A DNA stretch of 36,376 nucleotides from CAZBNB01 sp964493245 (GTDB taxonomy: Bacteria > Pseudomonadota > Gammaproteobacteria > Legionellales > Legionellaceae): contig CAZBNB010000025.1 of the NCBI GenBank assembly GCA_964493245.1, positions 1-36,376 of the forward strand, in the 5' to 3' direction. Of the stretch, positions 1 through 8,494 are shown piece after piece (within the stretch, counting starts at the first letter, position 1; each line of letters begins with the position of its first letter). The notes beneath the pieces were generated by a model, which was given only the letters and a program-made list of their open reading frames with translations, had not been told where the DNA came from and searched no databases. The translations under genes and the position numbers were made by a program.

Positions 1-53
1 GCGCTAAATTATCTCAATTTTCGCCTCGAAAAACTAATTGATGACACGCCCTA
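1..53. repeat. Right end of a dispersed inverted-repeat element (copy 1, cut by window edge)
   Basis: The last 20 or so bases (33-53, core CTAATTGATGACACGCCCTA) recur exactly at 16694-16713, and the preceding 30 bases are also clearly similar (AAATTA, CTC, TTTT and TCGAAAA blocks in the same order). The element ends just upstream of the tRNA-Ser promoter. Only its right end lies in the window. Being present twice in non-coding DNA suggests a MITE-like or other dispersed repeat; no transposase is visible. Confidence 0.6.
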
Positions 54-61
54 ATAAAAGT

Positions 62-90
62 CTTTAAATTCATGATAAATCAAGTATACT
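62..90 (+). promoter_or_regulatory. Probable sigma-70 promoter of tRNA-Ser
   Basis: TATACT at 85-90 is a good -10 hexamer, 9 bases before the first base of the mature tRNA. A weak -35 (TTTAAA-like, 63-68) lies 16 bp upstream. The short GC-containing stretch between the -10 and the tRNA resembles the discriminator of stable-RNA promoters. The -10 is convincing; the -35 is not. Confidence 0.45.
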
Positions 91-99
91 TTCCGGCTT

Positions 100-189
100 G
101 GAGAGGTGGCCGAGTGGTTGAAGGCGCACGCCTGGAAAGTGTGTATACGGTAAAACGTATCGAGGGTTCGAATCCCTCTCTCTCCGCCA
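100..189 (+). tRNA. tRNA-Ser, anticodon GGA
   Basis: A full cloverleaf can be folded. The acceptor stem GGAGAGG pairs with TCTCTCC (one G-U), followed by discriminator G and an encoded CCA at 187-189. The anticodon stem CACGC/GTGTG encloses the loop CTGGAAA with anticodon GGA at 134-136. There is a long variable arm typical of class II serine tRNAs, and the T arm is GAGGG-TTCGAAT-CCCTC. At 90 nt it has the usual bacterial tRNA-Ser length. It reads UCC/UCU codons. Confidence 0.97.
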
Positions 190-272
190 ATTAAATCTCG
201 ATAAAACCTATTGTCTGATTGTTTAAAAACATGGATAATAATTTTTTTAAGTAATATTACTTAGGATGTCCA

Positions 273-1745
273 GTGGCTAGAAAACGTGCCCCCGTCCCTT
301 CTAATCTTAATGATGGTGATTTTAAACGTGCGCTCAAGTCACGGCATGTTCAATTAATTGCACTTGGCGGCATTGTTGGTTCTGGCTTTTTTCTTAGCAC
401 TGGTGAAATGATCCAACAAGTAGGCCCTGCCGTATTTCTTGCTTACATACTCGGTGGACTGATTGTTTATTTAACGATGCTATGTATGGGTGAGCTAACG
501 GTTGCTATTCCAATTGCTGGCTCATTTATCAATTACACCGCTGATTTTATTTCTCGCCCTTTAGCCTGTGGTGTGGGGTGGTCTTACTGGCTTAGTTGGG
601 TTGCCTATATTCCTGCTGAATGTCTCGCCGCGGGGATTATTATGGAGTATTTTACCGGCGTGAATGGCTACGCGTGGGCCATTTGTTTTGGTCTTATGAT
701 TACGTGCATCAACTTTGCTAAAGTCGGTACGTTTGGTGAAATCGAATTTTGGTTAGCATTGATAAAAGTATTCGCTTTATTCAGTTTTATCGGATTAGCT
801 ATTCTTATTTTCTTCGGTGTGATTCATGGCGATCAGCCGGATCGCGTTATTGGCGCAAAATACCTGCTTCATCAAGGCGGTTTGTTCCCTAACGGCTTCA
901 TGCCTTTCTTAACCGCCATGGTTTTATTGCTTGTCAATTATCAGGGTTCCGAAATCGTTGGATTGGCCGCAGGAGAGTCGATTGATCCTGGACGAATGAT
1001 ACCCTTCGCTATACGCAATGTAACCGTGCGTATATTATTTATTTATATTATTCCCGTGTTTTGCTTAGTGCTCATTTTTCCATGGCATAAAGCAAATTTA
1101 AGTAACTCTGTTTTTGCTGACGCATTAAATATGTACGGCTTAAAATGGGCTGGAACAGTAACCAGCATTGTCACCTTAACTTCAGCACTATCTTGCTCTA
1201 ACTCTGGCGTATTCGGTATTGTACGTGCTTTAAATGCATTAGCACGTAACGATATGGCGCCTGCTTTTTTAGCCAAACTGAATCACAATGCGGTGCCACA
1301 AAATGCCGGTATTGTCACTTTGGTTGCAATATGGATATTGCTGATTGCAAGTTATTTTTTTGCACAAACAACATTGTATATTGCCTTGTTATTGGTATCT
1401 GGTTTTACAGGAGCAACAGCTTGGATTTCCTTGTGTTGGGCGCAAATCAATTTCCGTCGCAAGCTATATCAGGCTGGTTATACCGCAGCTGATTTAAGTT
1501 ATAAAACACCTGGCTCACCTTACACGGGCATTATCGCGATTGTATTAATGTCTATTTGCCTTATTTTTTTAGTTTTTGATCAAGATGTCACTTATAAAAT
1601 TGCATTTTTTATCGGTATCGTGAGTTTAGTGTTTCCTATTATTATTTATAAATTAGTTGATTTTTTTGCGCCATCGAGAGTGAAACCACGTCATCATAAA
1701 ACATATAAACAGCTTAAGTTTGACGATATTTTTCCAAAGCGTTAA
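273..1745 (+). CDS. Amino-acid permease (APC superfamily, AAT-like)
   Basis: This 490-residue protein is an inner-membrane amino-acid:proton symporter of the APC superfamily. The N-terminus has the family signature RALKSRHVQLIALGGIVGSG (TM1, with the unwound GSGFF substrate-binding segment), followed by about 11 further hydrophobic helices and a basic C-terminal tail (KPRHHKTYKQ). The GELTVAIPIAGSF segment in TM3 also fits lysine/GABA/aromatic-type AAT permeases. The substrate cannot be assigned from sequence alone. The start is a GTG preceded by AGGA six bases upstream; the nearby ATG at 265 is out of frame and stops at once. The next gene starts 3 bp after its stop, so the two are probably co-transcribed. 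Confidence 0.9.
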   Translation: MARKRAPVPSNLNDGDFKRALKSRHVQLIALGGIVGSGFFLSTGEMIQQVGPAVFLAYILGGLIVYLTMLCMGELTVAIPIAGSFINYTADFISRPLACGVGWSYWLSWVAYIPAECLAAGIIMEYFTGVNGYAWAICFGLMITCINFAKVGTFGEIEFWLALIKVFALFSFIGLAILIFFGVIHGDQPDRVIGAKYLLHQGGLFPNGFMPFLTAMVLLLVNYQGSEIVGLAAGESIDPGRMIPFAIRNVTVRILFIYIIPVFCLVLIFPWHKANLSNSVFADALNMYGLKWAGTVTSIVTLTSALSCSNSGVFGIVRALNALARNDMAPAFLAKLNHNAVPQNAGIVTLVAIWILLIASYFFAQTTLYIALLLVSGFTGATAWISLCWAQINFRRKLYQAGYTAADLSYKTPGSPYTGIIAIVLMSICLIFLVFDQDVTYKIAFFIGIVSLVFPIIIYKLVDFFAPSRVKPRHHKTYKQLKFDDIFPKR

Positions 1746-1748
1746 GTC

Positions 1749-2885
1749 ATGTCGTTAATAACCAAGAGAGACCTCGCAACCGATACTTCAAATAAATCAC
1801 GACGCTTTGTTTCGCTGGATGTCTTCCGTGGCCTCACCATGATCCTGATGATTTTGGTTAACAGCCCTGGGAACCAAGTAACCTATTCCTGGCTCGAACA
1901 CTCAGCTTGGAACGGATGTACACTGGCAGATGTGGTTTTTCCTTTCTTTTTAGTGATCGTCGGCGCCTCAGCTGTATTATCACTCCATTACACGCTCAGC
2001 AAGCATTTACCTCGGAAACAGTTGCTGATCAAAGTTCTTAAACGTGGCATTTTTTTGTTTTTAATAGGCTTATTATTAAATGCCTTTCCTCATCATTTTG
2101 ATTTATCAACCATTCGAATTTTAGGTGTACTACAACGCATTGCTATTTGTTACATCTTAGCCGCTGTTTTATTTTTAACGACAACCCAACGCCAACAAAT
2201 AGGATTGATCGGCATTTTGTTGATAGGATATTGGGGTTTAATGTCACATTTTGCAATCAATCAACCGCTGACGATGACTCATAATTTGGTAGGTGCAATA
2301 GACATCATCCTTCTGAAACCATCCCATCTTTATACAACGACCTTTGATCCAGAGGGCCTTATTAGCACCCTACCCGCACTGGCTTCTACCTTGTTTGGCA
2401 ATCTGTTGGGATACGCTTTATTGTCATCTCGTCGTTATCAACAAACATTTGCTTACATCACCATATCCGGTTTGTGTTTAATCACGTTAGGTTGGTTATG
2501 GCACGTCATTTATCCTTTTAACAAAGCGTTGTGGTCTGGCTCTTATGTGCTTTGGACCAGTGGCTTAGCTTATTTGATTTATGCACTTTGTTTTTGGTGT
2601 ATCGAAATAAAAAAATGGCATACAGGATATGGGCTTGTGGCATTTTTTGGTAAAAATGCACTGCTGGTTTACGTGTTACATGTTTTTTTCTTAAAAATAC
2701 AGGCGATGATTATGATAAGCACTACGCAAGGAAAAGCTGTTAATTTGCGTGTGTATATGACTGATTTATTGTTTGGTAAATTAAGTTTACTCAACGCATC
2801 TTTGGCTTATGCCGTTTTATACACCTTGTTTTGGTTTTTTATAATACAGTTAAAGAAAATGTATACACTTAAAAGCATTCAGTAG
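1749..2885 (+). CDS. DUF5009 / NagX-like (HGSNAT-type) membrane acyltransferase
   Basis: This 378-residue polytopic membrane protein has about ten hydrophobic segments. The family signatures are clear: RFVSLDVFRGLTMILMILVN near the N-terminus, then NGCTLADVVFPFFLVIVGAS, then IRILGVLQRIAICY. These are the conserved blocks of the heparan-alpha-glucosaminide N-acetyltransferase catalytic domain family (bacterial NagX/YeiB-like relatives). Family members acetylate amino sugars across a membrane or take part in sugar uptake; the actual bacterial substrate is not known from sequence. The final segment, FGKNALLVYVLHVFFLK, is also typical. It lies immediately downstream of the permease and is probably translated from the same mRNA. 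Confidence 0.82.
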   Translation: MSLITKRDLATDTSNKSRRFVSLDVFRGLTMILMILVNSPGNQVTYSWLEHSAWNGCTLADVVFPFFLVIVGASAVLSLHYTLSKHLPRKQLLIKVLKRGIFLFLIGLLLNAFPHHFDLSTIRILGVLQRIAICYILAAVLFLTTTQRQQIGLIGILLIGYWGLMSHFAINQPLTMTHNLVGAIDIILLKPSHLYTTTFDPEGLISTLPALASTLFGNLLGYALLSSRRYQQTFAYITISGLCLITLGWLWHVIYPFNKALWSGSYVLWTSGLAYLIYALCFWCIEIKKWHTGYGLVAFFGKNALLVYVLHVFFLKIQAMIMISTTQGKAVNLRVYMTDLLFGKLSLLNASLAYAVLYTLFWFFIIQLKKMYTLKSIQ

Positions 2886-2911
2886 TTATTTGGGGAGAAT
2901 GCTTGTGTCTC

Positions 2912-2952
2912 GAGAAACGGCTGAATTTGGTGTGAGCCGTTGTAACCGTTCT
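2912..2952. terminator. Hairpin between convergent genes
   Basis: AACGGCT (2916-2922) and AGCCGTT (2935-2941) form a perfect 7-bp stem with a 12-nt loop, and flanking GAGAA/TTCTC could extend it. It lies between the 3' ends of the acyltransferase gene (plus) and the repeat-protein gene (minus), where a bidirectional terminator would be expected. There is no run of T after the stem, so intrinsic termination is uncertain. Confidence 0.35.
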
Positions 2953-2980
2953 CTTGTGGGGAGTGAACATCTTCTATCAA

Positions 2981-3730
2981 CTATAGTAGATACATTTTAG
3001 GCGCATCATCCAACTCTGGAATAGATGGCGGATCTTCCGGTAACTTACTTGTATTTTTTTGCAAAAAGTCAGCTACATTTATATCTTTTCCATCTACGAT
3101 AATCTTTTCTCCTGTTTTATCAAAATGCATGCTTAAATTACCCTTCGGGAAAAAATCCCAACTCAAAAGATGATTCTTGCTCATATCAATCGCTAGTATT
3201 AATATGCGGTTATCAGGAAAACTCAGCTCTATTTTAAAAGCGGTATTGTCTTCTCGAATGATATTTTCTTGTTGAATAAGTTGAGAAAGATCATTTTTAA
3301 AATCCAAAAATACTTGTGCCTTTCGTTTCTTAAGAGTATCGACTGTATTATCCTCAGTAAGTTTATCAAAAAATGGGAGATTTTTTGGGCTAGCTTGTAA
3401 ATCACAGGGTCGCAATGCCCTCGTTAAAATAAGTGTCCAGTAAAGTGCTGCAGCATTAGCTTGTCGCTCAGTCACTTTTTCGCCTGCTGCGGCATTAATT
3501 TGTCGCTCAGTCGCTCTTTCCAGTGCTACGGCATTAGCTTGTGCTCTTTCCAGTGCTGCAGCCTTAGCTTGTTGTCGCTCAGTCGCTCTTTCCACTACTG
3601 CAGCCGCCTTAGCTTGTCGTGCAGTCGCTCTTTCCAGTACTGCAGCCGCCTTAGCTTGTCGTGCAGTCGCTCTTTCCAGTACTGCAGCCGCCTTAGCTTG
3701 TTGCTTAGTAACTTTCATAGACATTTCCAT
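2981..3730 (-). CDS. Unrecognised protein with N-terminal 14-residue Ala-rich tandem repeats
   Basis: I do not recognise this 249-residue protein. Residues ~5-95 are a tandem array of a 14-residue unit (QAKAAAVLERATAR and degenerate versions), predicted to be a continuous Ala-rich charged helix. At the DNA level two 42-bp units are identical (3601-3642, 3643-3684), with a partial third and older diverged copies beside them. Residues ~96-249 form a non-repetitive, probably globular domain (FKIELSFPDNRILILAIDMSKNHLLSWDFF) with a Pro/Asp-rich tail. There is no signal peptide or membrane segment. The start is uncertain among three ATGs at codons 1, 3 and 5; a weak GGAA favours the third. It is a stand-alone gene. 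Repeat-rich proteins of this kind are common among secreted effectors of Legionellales, but that role is inference. Confidence 0.7.
   Translation of the reverse strand: MEMSMKVTKQQAKAAAVLERATARQAKAAAVLERATARQAKAAAVVERATERQQAKAAALERAQANAVALERATERQINAAAGEKVTERQANAAALYWTLILTRALRPCDLQASPKNLPFFDKLTEDNTVDTLKKRKAQVFLDFKNDLSQLIQQENIIREDNTAFKIELSFPDNRILILAIDMSKNHLLSWDFFPKGNLSMHFDKTGEKIIVDGKDINVADFLQKNTSKLPEDPPSIPELDDAPKMYLL
3601..3697. repeat. 42-bp in-frame tandem repeat
   Basis: Two identical 42-bp units (3601-3642 and 3643-3684) are followed by the first ~17 bases of a third; diverged units continue to about 3450. The unit length is a multiple of three, so copy-number change adds or removes 14 residues without a frameshift. 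Confidence 0.9.
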
Positions 3731-3828
3731 TGACTATAATAAAACAATATTGTACCAAAAAAACGCAATTTTGTCGACAACAACCTTAACAATTGTTGAT
3801 AATCAAAGAATTTTTTTGTACCAGCAAC

Positions 3829-5703
3829 TTATAATATAGTTGATAACAATCTTGTCTCTTTATTTTTAACTTGTATTTGAAACTCAGGAACCAAGTTTTT
3901 TAATAAAATGAGAATTTCATCATTTTGTACTTTTTCGATAGAAGAGCGAATTAATTGAAAAGCGTTTATTAACTCATCCCAATCAATGGCTCGGTGTTGG
4001 GCCTTAAATAGTTTTTCATGATCGGTTTCTACCAGTTTTTCTGAACCATGAAATAACTCTTCAGTTAGCTTTTCGCCTGGGCGTAATCCCGTATAACATA
4101 TTTCGATGTCCTTTCCAGGTTCTTTACCACTCAGTCGAATGATTTGTTCAGCAAGATAGCTAATTTTAATCGGATCACCCATGTCTAGGACAAAAATTTC
4201 GCCACCTACTCCTAAAACCATCGCCTGTAAAATTAACTGCGTCGCTTCTGGAATCGTCATAAAATAACGCTGAATATCCGGATGCGTCACCGTTAGTGGA
4301 CCACCTTGACTTAATTGCTGTTGAAATAAAGGAACAACACTTCCCGTTGATCCCAGTACGTTACCAAAACGCACCGTAATAAATTGTGTCGATACCCGCT
4401 TACTTAAATTTTGGCAGTAAATTTCTGCAACCCGTTTGGTTGCTCCCATAATATTCGTAGGATTCACTGCTTTATCGGTAGAAATCAAAATAAATTTTTT
4501 CACACCTATACGTACACTGGCTTCTGCTAATAATTGTGTTCCTAAGACATTATTGTGCGCAGCCATGCGGATTTGCGTCTCTAACATAGGCACATGTTTA
4601 TAAGCAGCAGCATGAAATACAATTTCTGGTTTAAAGCTTTGAAATAAATGCTCAATACCCGCAGCATCGGTAATGTGTAATAATGCGATTTCAATAGAGG
4701 TATGCGGATACTCCGTTTGAAACTCTTGTTCTATTTTATAAAGATTGTATTCATTGTTGTCTAAAATAAGCAGCCGCTCTGGCTTTAAGCCAGCAATTTG
4801 TCGACACAACTCGGAACCAATTGAGCCGCCTCCACCGGTCACCAATACCCTTCTGTTTTCAACATCGGCCTTAATGTGATCCCAATGAATTTTAACCTGC
4901 GCACGCCCTAGCAAATCCTCTAAATTAACGGTGCGTAAAGCGTTAACTTCAACACGACCAGAAGCAATACTTTGCATGCTTGGTAGTGTCCGATAAGGCA
5001 AATTAGTCTGATTACAATACATGACAATTCTACGCATCAAGCTAGAGCTTGCTGAAGGAATCGCAATCATAAGCAAATCAACACGATGGCGCTTGACCAG
5101 CTCAGGTAGATGACGGATTTCTCCTAAAACACGCACGCCGTGAATATCTACGCCTAATTTTGCAACACTGTCATCAATCACACCAACAGGAAGATAATTT
5201 GGAATACGCTTTAATTCGCGAATGAGACTCTCACCAGCCGCACCGGCACCGATAACGAAAACACGTTGAATATCTTTGTTTTCAGAGCGTTTTTGTCGCT
5301 TATCCCAAATATGGCGGACACAAAACCGCCCACCAAAAAGCAACGTAATCAAGGTAATAGCATATAGCGGTAATATAGAGCGCGGGATATGATTCCATAA
5401 CGACAAATAAATAATAGGGATAATCAGTAATGAAGCACAAACAACCGACCGCACAATTCTAGCCACATCATCAATAGAAGCATAACGCCACAAACCACGA
5501 TAAACTTTAAAGTGGTAATAACAACCAACTTGTAGACAGATTAATGTCAGTAATGTTTTACTCGATTGTGTTTGTAAAATACTATGATTGAAAAACTGCA
5601 TATTAGCTCTTGCCCAATAAGCAAAATACCAGGCAACAGGAATAGCCATGATATCATAAAACAAAGCTAAAAATTTTGAGTATCCTTGTTTAAAAAACTG
5701 CAT
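3829..5703 (-). CDS. Membrane nucleotide-sugar 4,6-dehydratase (PglF/WbpM/CapD type)
   Basis: This 624-residue protein fits UDP-N-acetylhexosamine 4,6-dehydratases that start synthesis of modified amino sugars for O-antigen, capsule or glycoprotein glycans. Residues 1-130 carry four membrane helices. A first Rossmann fold follows with IGAGAAGE at ~151, then the catalytic SDR domain with TGGGGSIGSE at 289-298 and STDKAVNPTNIMGATK at 408-423. The usual SDR Tyr-x3-Lys is replaced by Met419-x3-Lys423, which is diagnostic of this family. The length is typical. The start ATG has GAGGG seven bases upstream. The gene lies 55 bp downstream of the nif3-like gene on the same strand and could be read through from the murA operon. 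The exact product sugar cannot be told from sequence. Confidence 0.9.
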   Translation of the reverse strand: MQFFKQGYSKFLALFYDIMAIPVAWYFAYWARANMQFFNHSILQTQSSKTLLTLICLQVGCYYHFKVYRGLWRYASIDDVARIVRSVVCASLLIIPIIYLSLWNHIPRSILPLYAITLITLLFGGRFCVRHIWDKRQKRSENKDIQRVFVIGAGAAGESLIRELKRIPNYLPVGVIDDSVAKLGVDIHGVRVLGEIRHLPELVKRHRVDLLMIAIPSASSSLMRRIVMYCNQTNLPYRTLPSMQSIASGRVEVNALRTVNLEDLLGRAQVKIHWDHIKADVENRRVLVTGGGGSIGSELCRQIAGLKPERLLILDNNEYNLYKIEQEFQTEYPHTSIEIALLHITDAAGIEHLFQSFKPEIVFHAAAYKHVPMLETQIRMAAHNNVLGTQLLAEASVRIGVKKFILISTDKAVNPTNIMGATKRVAEIYCQNLSKRVSTQFITVRFGNVLGSTGSVVPLFQQQLSQGGPLTVTHPDIQRYFMTIPEATQLILQAMVLGVGGEIFVLDMGDPIKISYLAEQIIRLSGKEPGKDIEICYTGLRPGEKLTEELFHGSEKLVETDHEKLFKAQHRAIDWDELINAFQLIRSSIEKVQNDEILILLKNLVPEFQIQVKNKETRLLSTIL

Positions 5704-5758
5704 TATTTGCCCTCTTGGCGCGATTATTTAGATCCACTGAGTTTTGAGGTTATATTAT

Positions 5759-6517
5759 TCACACTGGATTGGCACTGTCAATAAATTGGTGTACCAGATT
5801 AAATTTTGTTGCCAGATGATCGCCCAGTGCGTGTATACCATATCGCTCTGTTGCATGATGACCACATGCAAAGTAGTGGATATCCAGTTCTTTCGCTTGA
5901 TAATAAGTTCGCTCAGATACTTCACCACTGATATACGCATCGACATCTAAACGCTTGGCGTCTTCAATAAAATCTTGGGCAGCCCCAGTACACCAAGCAA
6001 TGCGTTGGATTTTAGGTTGTTTACCCTCGATCACCAAAGGTGTGCGTTGTAATACTTGATTTAAATGTGCCGCAAGCTCATGTGGCGTTAATGGTGCTGT
6101 TAACGCTCCAGACCACAATAGATTAGGCGTTTTATTGACAAGATGCCCCGTAGCATGATGAACACCAATTCGCTCACCTAAGATAACATTATTTCCCAGT
6201 GTTTCATGACAATCTAAAGGCAAATGATAAGCCAATAGATTCATATCTGCTGTCAAAAGCGATGCTAAACGCTGCTTGCGCATACTTGCAACGACCGGAT
6301 CTTCACCGCGCCAAAAAAAACCGTGGTGCACTAAAAGTGCGTCAGCCTGCATTGCAACAGCAGACTGAATAGCTTCTAATGAGGCAGTCACTGCCGTACA
6401 AATTGTACGGATAGTCTCTTTACCTTCAACTTGTAACCCGTTGGGCGCGTAATCTTGGTGAGCCGCAACAGATAATAAGCCATGCAAATAATCTATCAGT
6501 TGAACACGCTGAATCAT
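5759..6517 (-). CDS. NIF3/YbgI-like dinuclear metal-binding protein (DUF34)
   Basis: This 252-residue protein of the NIF3 family forms toroidal hexamers with a di-metal centre. It is often annotated as GTP cyclohydrolase I type 2, though the true role is unsettled. The family metal ligands are visible: HH at residues 64-65 in LLVHHGFFW, and the C-terminal CGHHATERYG (218-227) with His and Glu ligands. The length matches the short bacterial form without an inserted domain. The start ATG overlaps the murA stop (ATGA at 6514-6517), so translation is coupled to murA. Confidence 0.9.
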   Translation of the reverse strand: MIQRVQLIDYLHGLLSVAAHQDYAPNGLQVEGKETIRTICTAVTASLEAIQSAVAMQADALLVHHGFFWRGEDPVVASMRKQRLASLLTADMNLLAYHLPLDCHETLGNNVILGERIGVHHATGHLVNKTPNLLWSGALTAPLTPHELAAHLNQVLQRTPLVIEGKQPKIQRIAWCTGAAQDFIEDAKRLDVDAYISGEVSERTYYQAKELDIHYFACGHHATERYGIHALGDHLATKFNLVHQFIDSANPV

Positions 6518-7782
6518 TCTGTAGAGCGTCTCTTAATGTCGGCACCCAGCATAGACAGTTTTTCTTCAATACGCTCATATCCCCTATCGACGTGATAGAT
6601 TCGTTCAACGGTTGTTTCACCTTCTGCGGCGAGACCTGCTAAAATTAAGCTGGCTGAAGCACGCAAATCTGTTGCCATCACAGGAGCGCCTGTTAATTTT
6701 TCTACACCGCTTATCATCGCCGTATTCCCATTTAAACGAATTTTGGCACCCATGCGTTGCAGCTCTTGGACATGCATAAAGCGGTTTTCAAAAATGTTTT
6801 CGATAACAGACGAGGTTCCATCTGCAACGGTATTCATAGCCATAAACTGCGCCTGCATATCGGTTGCCAAACCGGGATACGGTGCGGTATAAATATCCAC
6901 TGCAATTGGCCTTGCGCCTTGCATATCTAACGTGACCCAATCTTCACCAATAGACAACACCGCACCCGCTTCTTCAAATTTACACAGCATAGACAGTAAG
7001 TTGTCTGGTTTAACTCGTCGAACAGTAACCTGCCCACGTGTCAATGCAGCAGCAGTCAAATACGTACCTGCTTCAATCCGATCTGGCATAACAGAAAACG
7101 TACCGCCCGATAAGGCCTCTACACCTTCTACTTCAATGGTGTGCGTGCCAGCGCCTGTAATCTTGGCTCCAATTTGATTCAAAAAGTTGGCCAAATCGAC
7201 TACTTCAGGCTCTCGAGCCGCATTTTTAATGATGGTTTTACCTTCAGCTAAAGCCGCTGCCATCATCACATTTTCAGTGCCGGTTACAGTCACTGTATCA
7301 AATACCAAAGGACGCCCTTGTAAACGCCCTTGTTTGCAACGCGCTTTGATATAACCATTTTTTAATACAATTTCAGCGCCCATTTGCTTAAGGGCTTTCA
7401 AGTGCAAATCAACAGGACGGGTACCAATCGCACAACCACCTGGCAGTGACACATCGGCTTTACCAAAACGAGCTAACATGGGCCCCAGTACCAAAATAGA
7501 AGCACGCATAGTTTTAACCAACTCATACGGTGCAACCAATTCATTCACATGATTGGTATCAATCTGCACATTCATTTTTTCATCAAGTACCAACTTTGAG
7601 CCAAGATGACCCAATAGCTCCATCATGGTTGTCACATCTTTTAAGTGCGGCACATTGGCAATCGTGACATTATCTGTGGCCAAGAGTGAAGCGGCCATAA
7701 TCGGCAAAGCGGCGTTTTTAGCACCCGATATTGTGACATCACCATGTAGTGGCTTACCACCGTTTATAATTAATTTATCCAT
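6514..7782 (-). CDS. murA: UDP-N-acetylglucosamine 1-carboxyvinyltransferase MurA
   Basis: MurA transfers enolpyruvate from PEP to UDP-GlcNAc, the first committed step of peptidoglycan synthesis, in the cytoplasm. At 422 residues it has the normal length. Substrate-binding Lys22-Asn23 lie in SGAKNAALP, and the catalytic loop LPGGCAIGTRPVDLH has Cys117 (E. coli Cys115), so the enzyme should be of the fosfomycin-sensitive Cys type. It overlaps ibaG by 8 bp upstream and the nif3-like gene by 4 bp downstream. The ibaG-murA order after mlaB is the conserved gammaproteobacterial arrangement. Confidence 0.98.
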   Translation of the reverse strand: MDKLIINGGKPLHGDVTISGAKNAALPIMAASLLATDNVTIANVPHLKDVTTMMELLGHLGSKLVLDEKMNVQIDTNHVNELVAPYELVKTMRASILVLGPMLARFGKADVSLPGGCAIGTRPVDLHLKALKQMGAEIVLKNGYIKARCKQGRLQGRPLVFDTVTVTGTENVMMAAALAEGKTIIKNAAREPEVVDLANFLNQIGAKITGAGTHTIEVEGVEALSGGTFSVMPDRIEAGTYLTAAALTRGQVTVRRVKPDNLLSMLCKFEEAGAVLSIGEDWVTLDMQGARPIAVDIYTAPYPGLATDMQAQFMAMNTVADGTSSVIENIFENRFMHVQELQRMGAKIRLNGNTAMISGVEKLTGAPVMATDLRASASLILAGLAAEGETTVERIYHVDRGYERIEEKLSMLGADIKRRSTE

Positions 7783-8023
7783 GTTGTATCTCCCACTCTG
7801 ACTTCGTCCATGTTTGCATTTCTATGGCATGCAAATCGCCAGAAAGTATCATATCTTTTAAAATAGCATATACCCATTTTTGACGCGTGATTTTCGATTG
7901 ATTGATAAAATGGTCAGACACCACTGTCAGTCGATAGTGATGGCCATCACTGTCAATCGAAATATGGTCAATTTCTGGTATTGCTTGAAACGCTGCTTTT
8001 AATTGCTCTACACTCACACTCAT
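7775..8023 (-). CDS. ibaG: BolA-family protein IbaG
   Basis: This 82-residue single BolA domain protein is probably IbaG (YrbA), which pairs with monothiol glutaredoxins in Fe-S/redox handling and acid-stress response. The C-terminal block GDLHAIEMQTWTKSEWEIQ corresponds to the BolA alpha-beta-alpha core end (IHAL...TPEEW in other members). The position between mlaB and murA is the same as in E. coli and supports the name over BolA itself. The coding end overlaps the murA start. Confidence 0.9.
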   Translation of the reverse strand: MSVSVEQLKAAFQAIPEIDHISIDSDGHHYRLTVVSDHFINQSKITRQKWVYAILKDMILSGDLHAIEMQTWTKSEWEIQHG

Positions 8024-8071
8024 TTAAGACATGCCCTCAGTTAACTATCTTTATTTTGTGCGAATTATACC

Positions 8072-8404
8072 CTAAGACAGAATGGTTTTCACGCCACAAA
8101 ACTCTATCAAATCAGCGACTTTTTGTGGCATAGCCGTAATCGAAAACGTTTTGTGATAAAAATCACACAAACGACGCGCTTCAATTAATAAAGCCAAGCC
8201 TGCACTGTCGCACTGTTTGACATGATTCAGATCGAAACAAAGTCCTGTAACGTGTTTATCATGCAAACAAGTTAACAAGCGGGCTCTATCTGTCGTAACG
8301 GTATGAAAAGTAAGATTGGGTGATGGTTGAAAAGAAATCATTTCACAATCCGCGCCCTGTTTTTTTAAATCAAGCGCAATAGGCGATGCTTGTTTTTTAT
8401 TCAT
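8072..8404 (-). CDS. mlaB: STAS-domain protein MlaB
   Basis: MlaB is the small cytoplasmic STAS subunit of the MlaFEDB phospholipid transporter, binding the MlaF ATPase and needed for its activity. The diagnostic STAS stretch is LCFDLNHVKQCDSAGLALLIE (Asp-Ser-Ala-Gly-Leu, compare the Asp-Thr/Ser of other MlaB proteins), followed by a helix and TAMPQKVADLIEFCGV. I place the start at the second of two adjacent ATGs, because GGGAG lies six bases before it; an upstream in-frame start would add 12 residues (to 8440) without a ribosome-binding site. Unusually, mlaB is separated from mlaC by 283 bp containing a long palindrome, so its expression may be partly uncoupled from mlaFEDC. Confidence 0.88.
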   Translation of the reverse strand: MNKKQASPIALDLKKQGADCEMISFQPSPNLTFHTVTTDRARLLTCLHDKHVTGLCFDLNHVKQCDSAGLALLIEARRLCDFYHKTFSITAMPQKVADLIEFCGVKTILS

Positions 8405-8440
8405 CATAGGCTCCCATAATCTAAAGAAATCCCTGACCAT

Positions 8441-8475
8441 TAGGATCTGTTGTTACCCCGTGTCAACAGACCTTA
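8441..8475. repeat. Short inverted repeat with the TCTGTTGACA end motif
   Basis: TAGGATCTGTTG (8441-8452) and CAACAGACCTTA (8464-8475) are inverted copies with 10 of 12 matches. Read on the minus strand the right arm is TAAGGTCTGTTGACAC, nearly the same as the left end of the element at 16615 (TAGGGTCTGTTGACAT), and similarity continues a few bases (GGT.ACA). It looks like two element ends joined with almost nothing between them. Confidence 0.5.
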
Positions 8476-8494
8476 TGCAAATCACCCCATTTTT

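Noticed and set aside
3450..3700. Regularly spaced direct repeats that could suggest a CRISPR array
   Set aside because: The units are contiguous 42-bp tandem copies in frame with a minus-strand gene; there are no unique spacers and no cas genes.
2981..3730. Ala-rich helical repeats as an antifreeze-like or histone-like protein
   Set aside because: Ala-rich charged helices arise easily by repeat expansion; the globular C-terminal half does not fit either class.
3461..3733. Plus-strand open frame rich in Ser/Leu/Cys opposite the 14-residue repeats
   Set aside because: It is the antisense of the repeat array; its low-complexity translation results from the repeats and it has no independent support.
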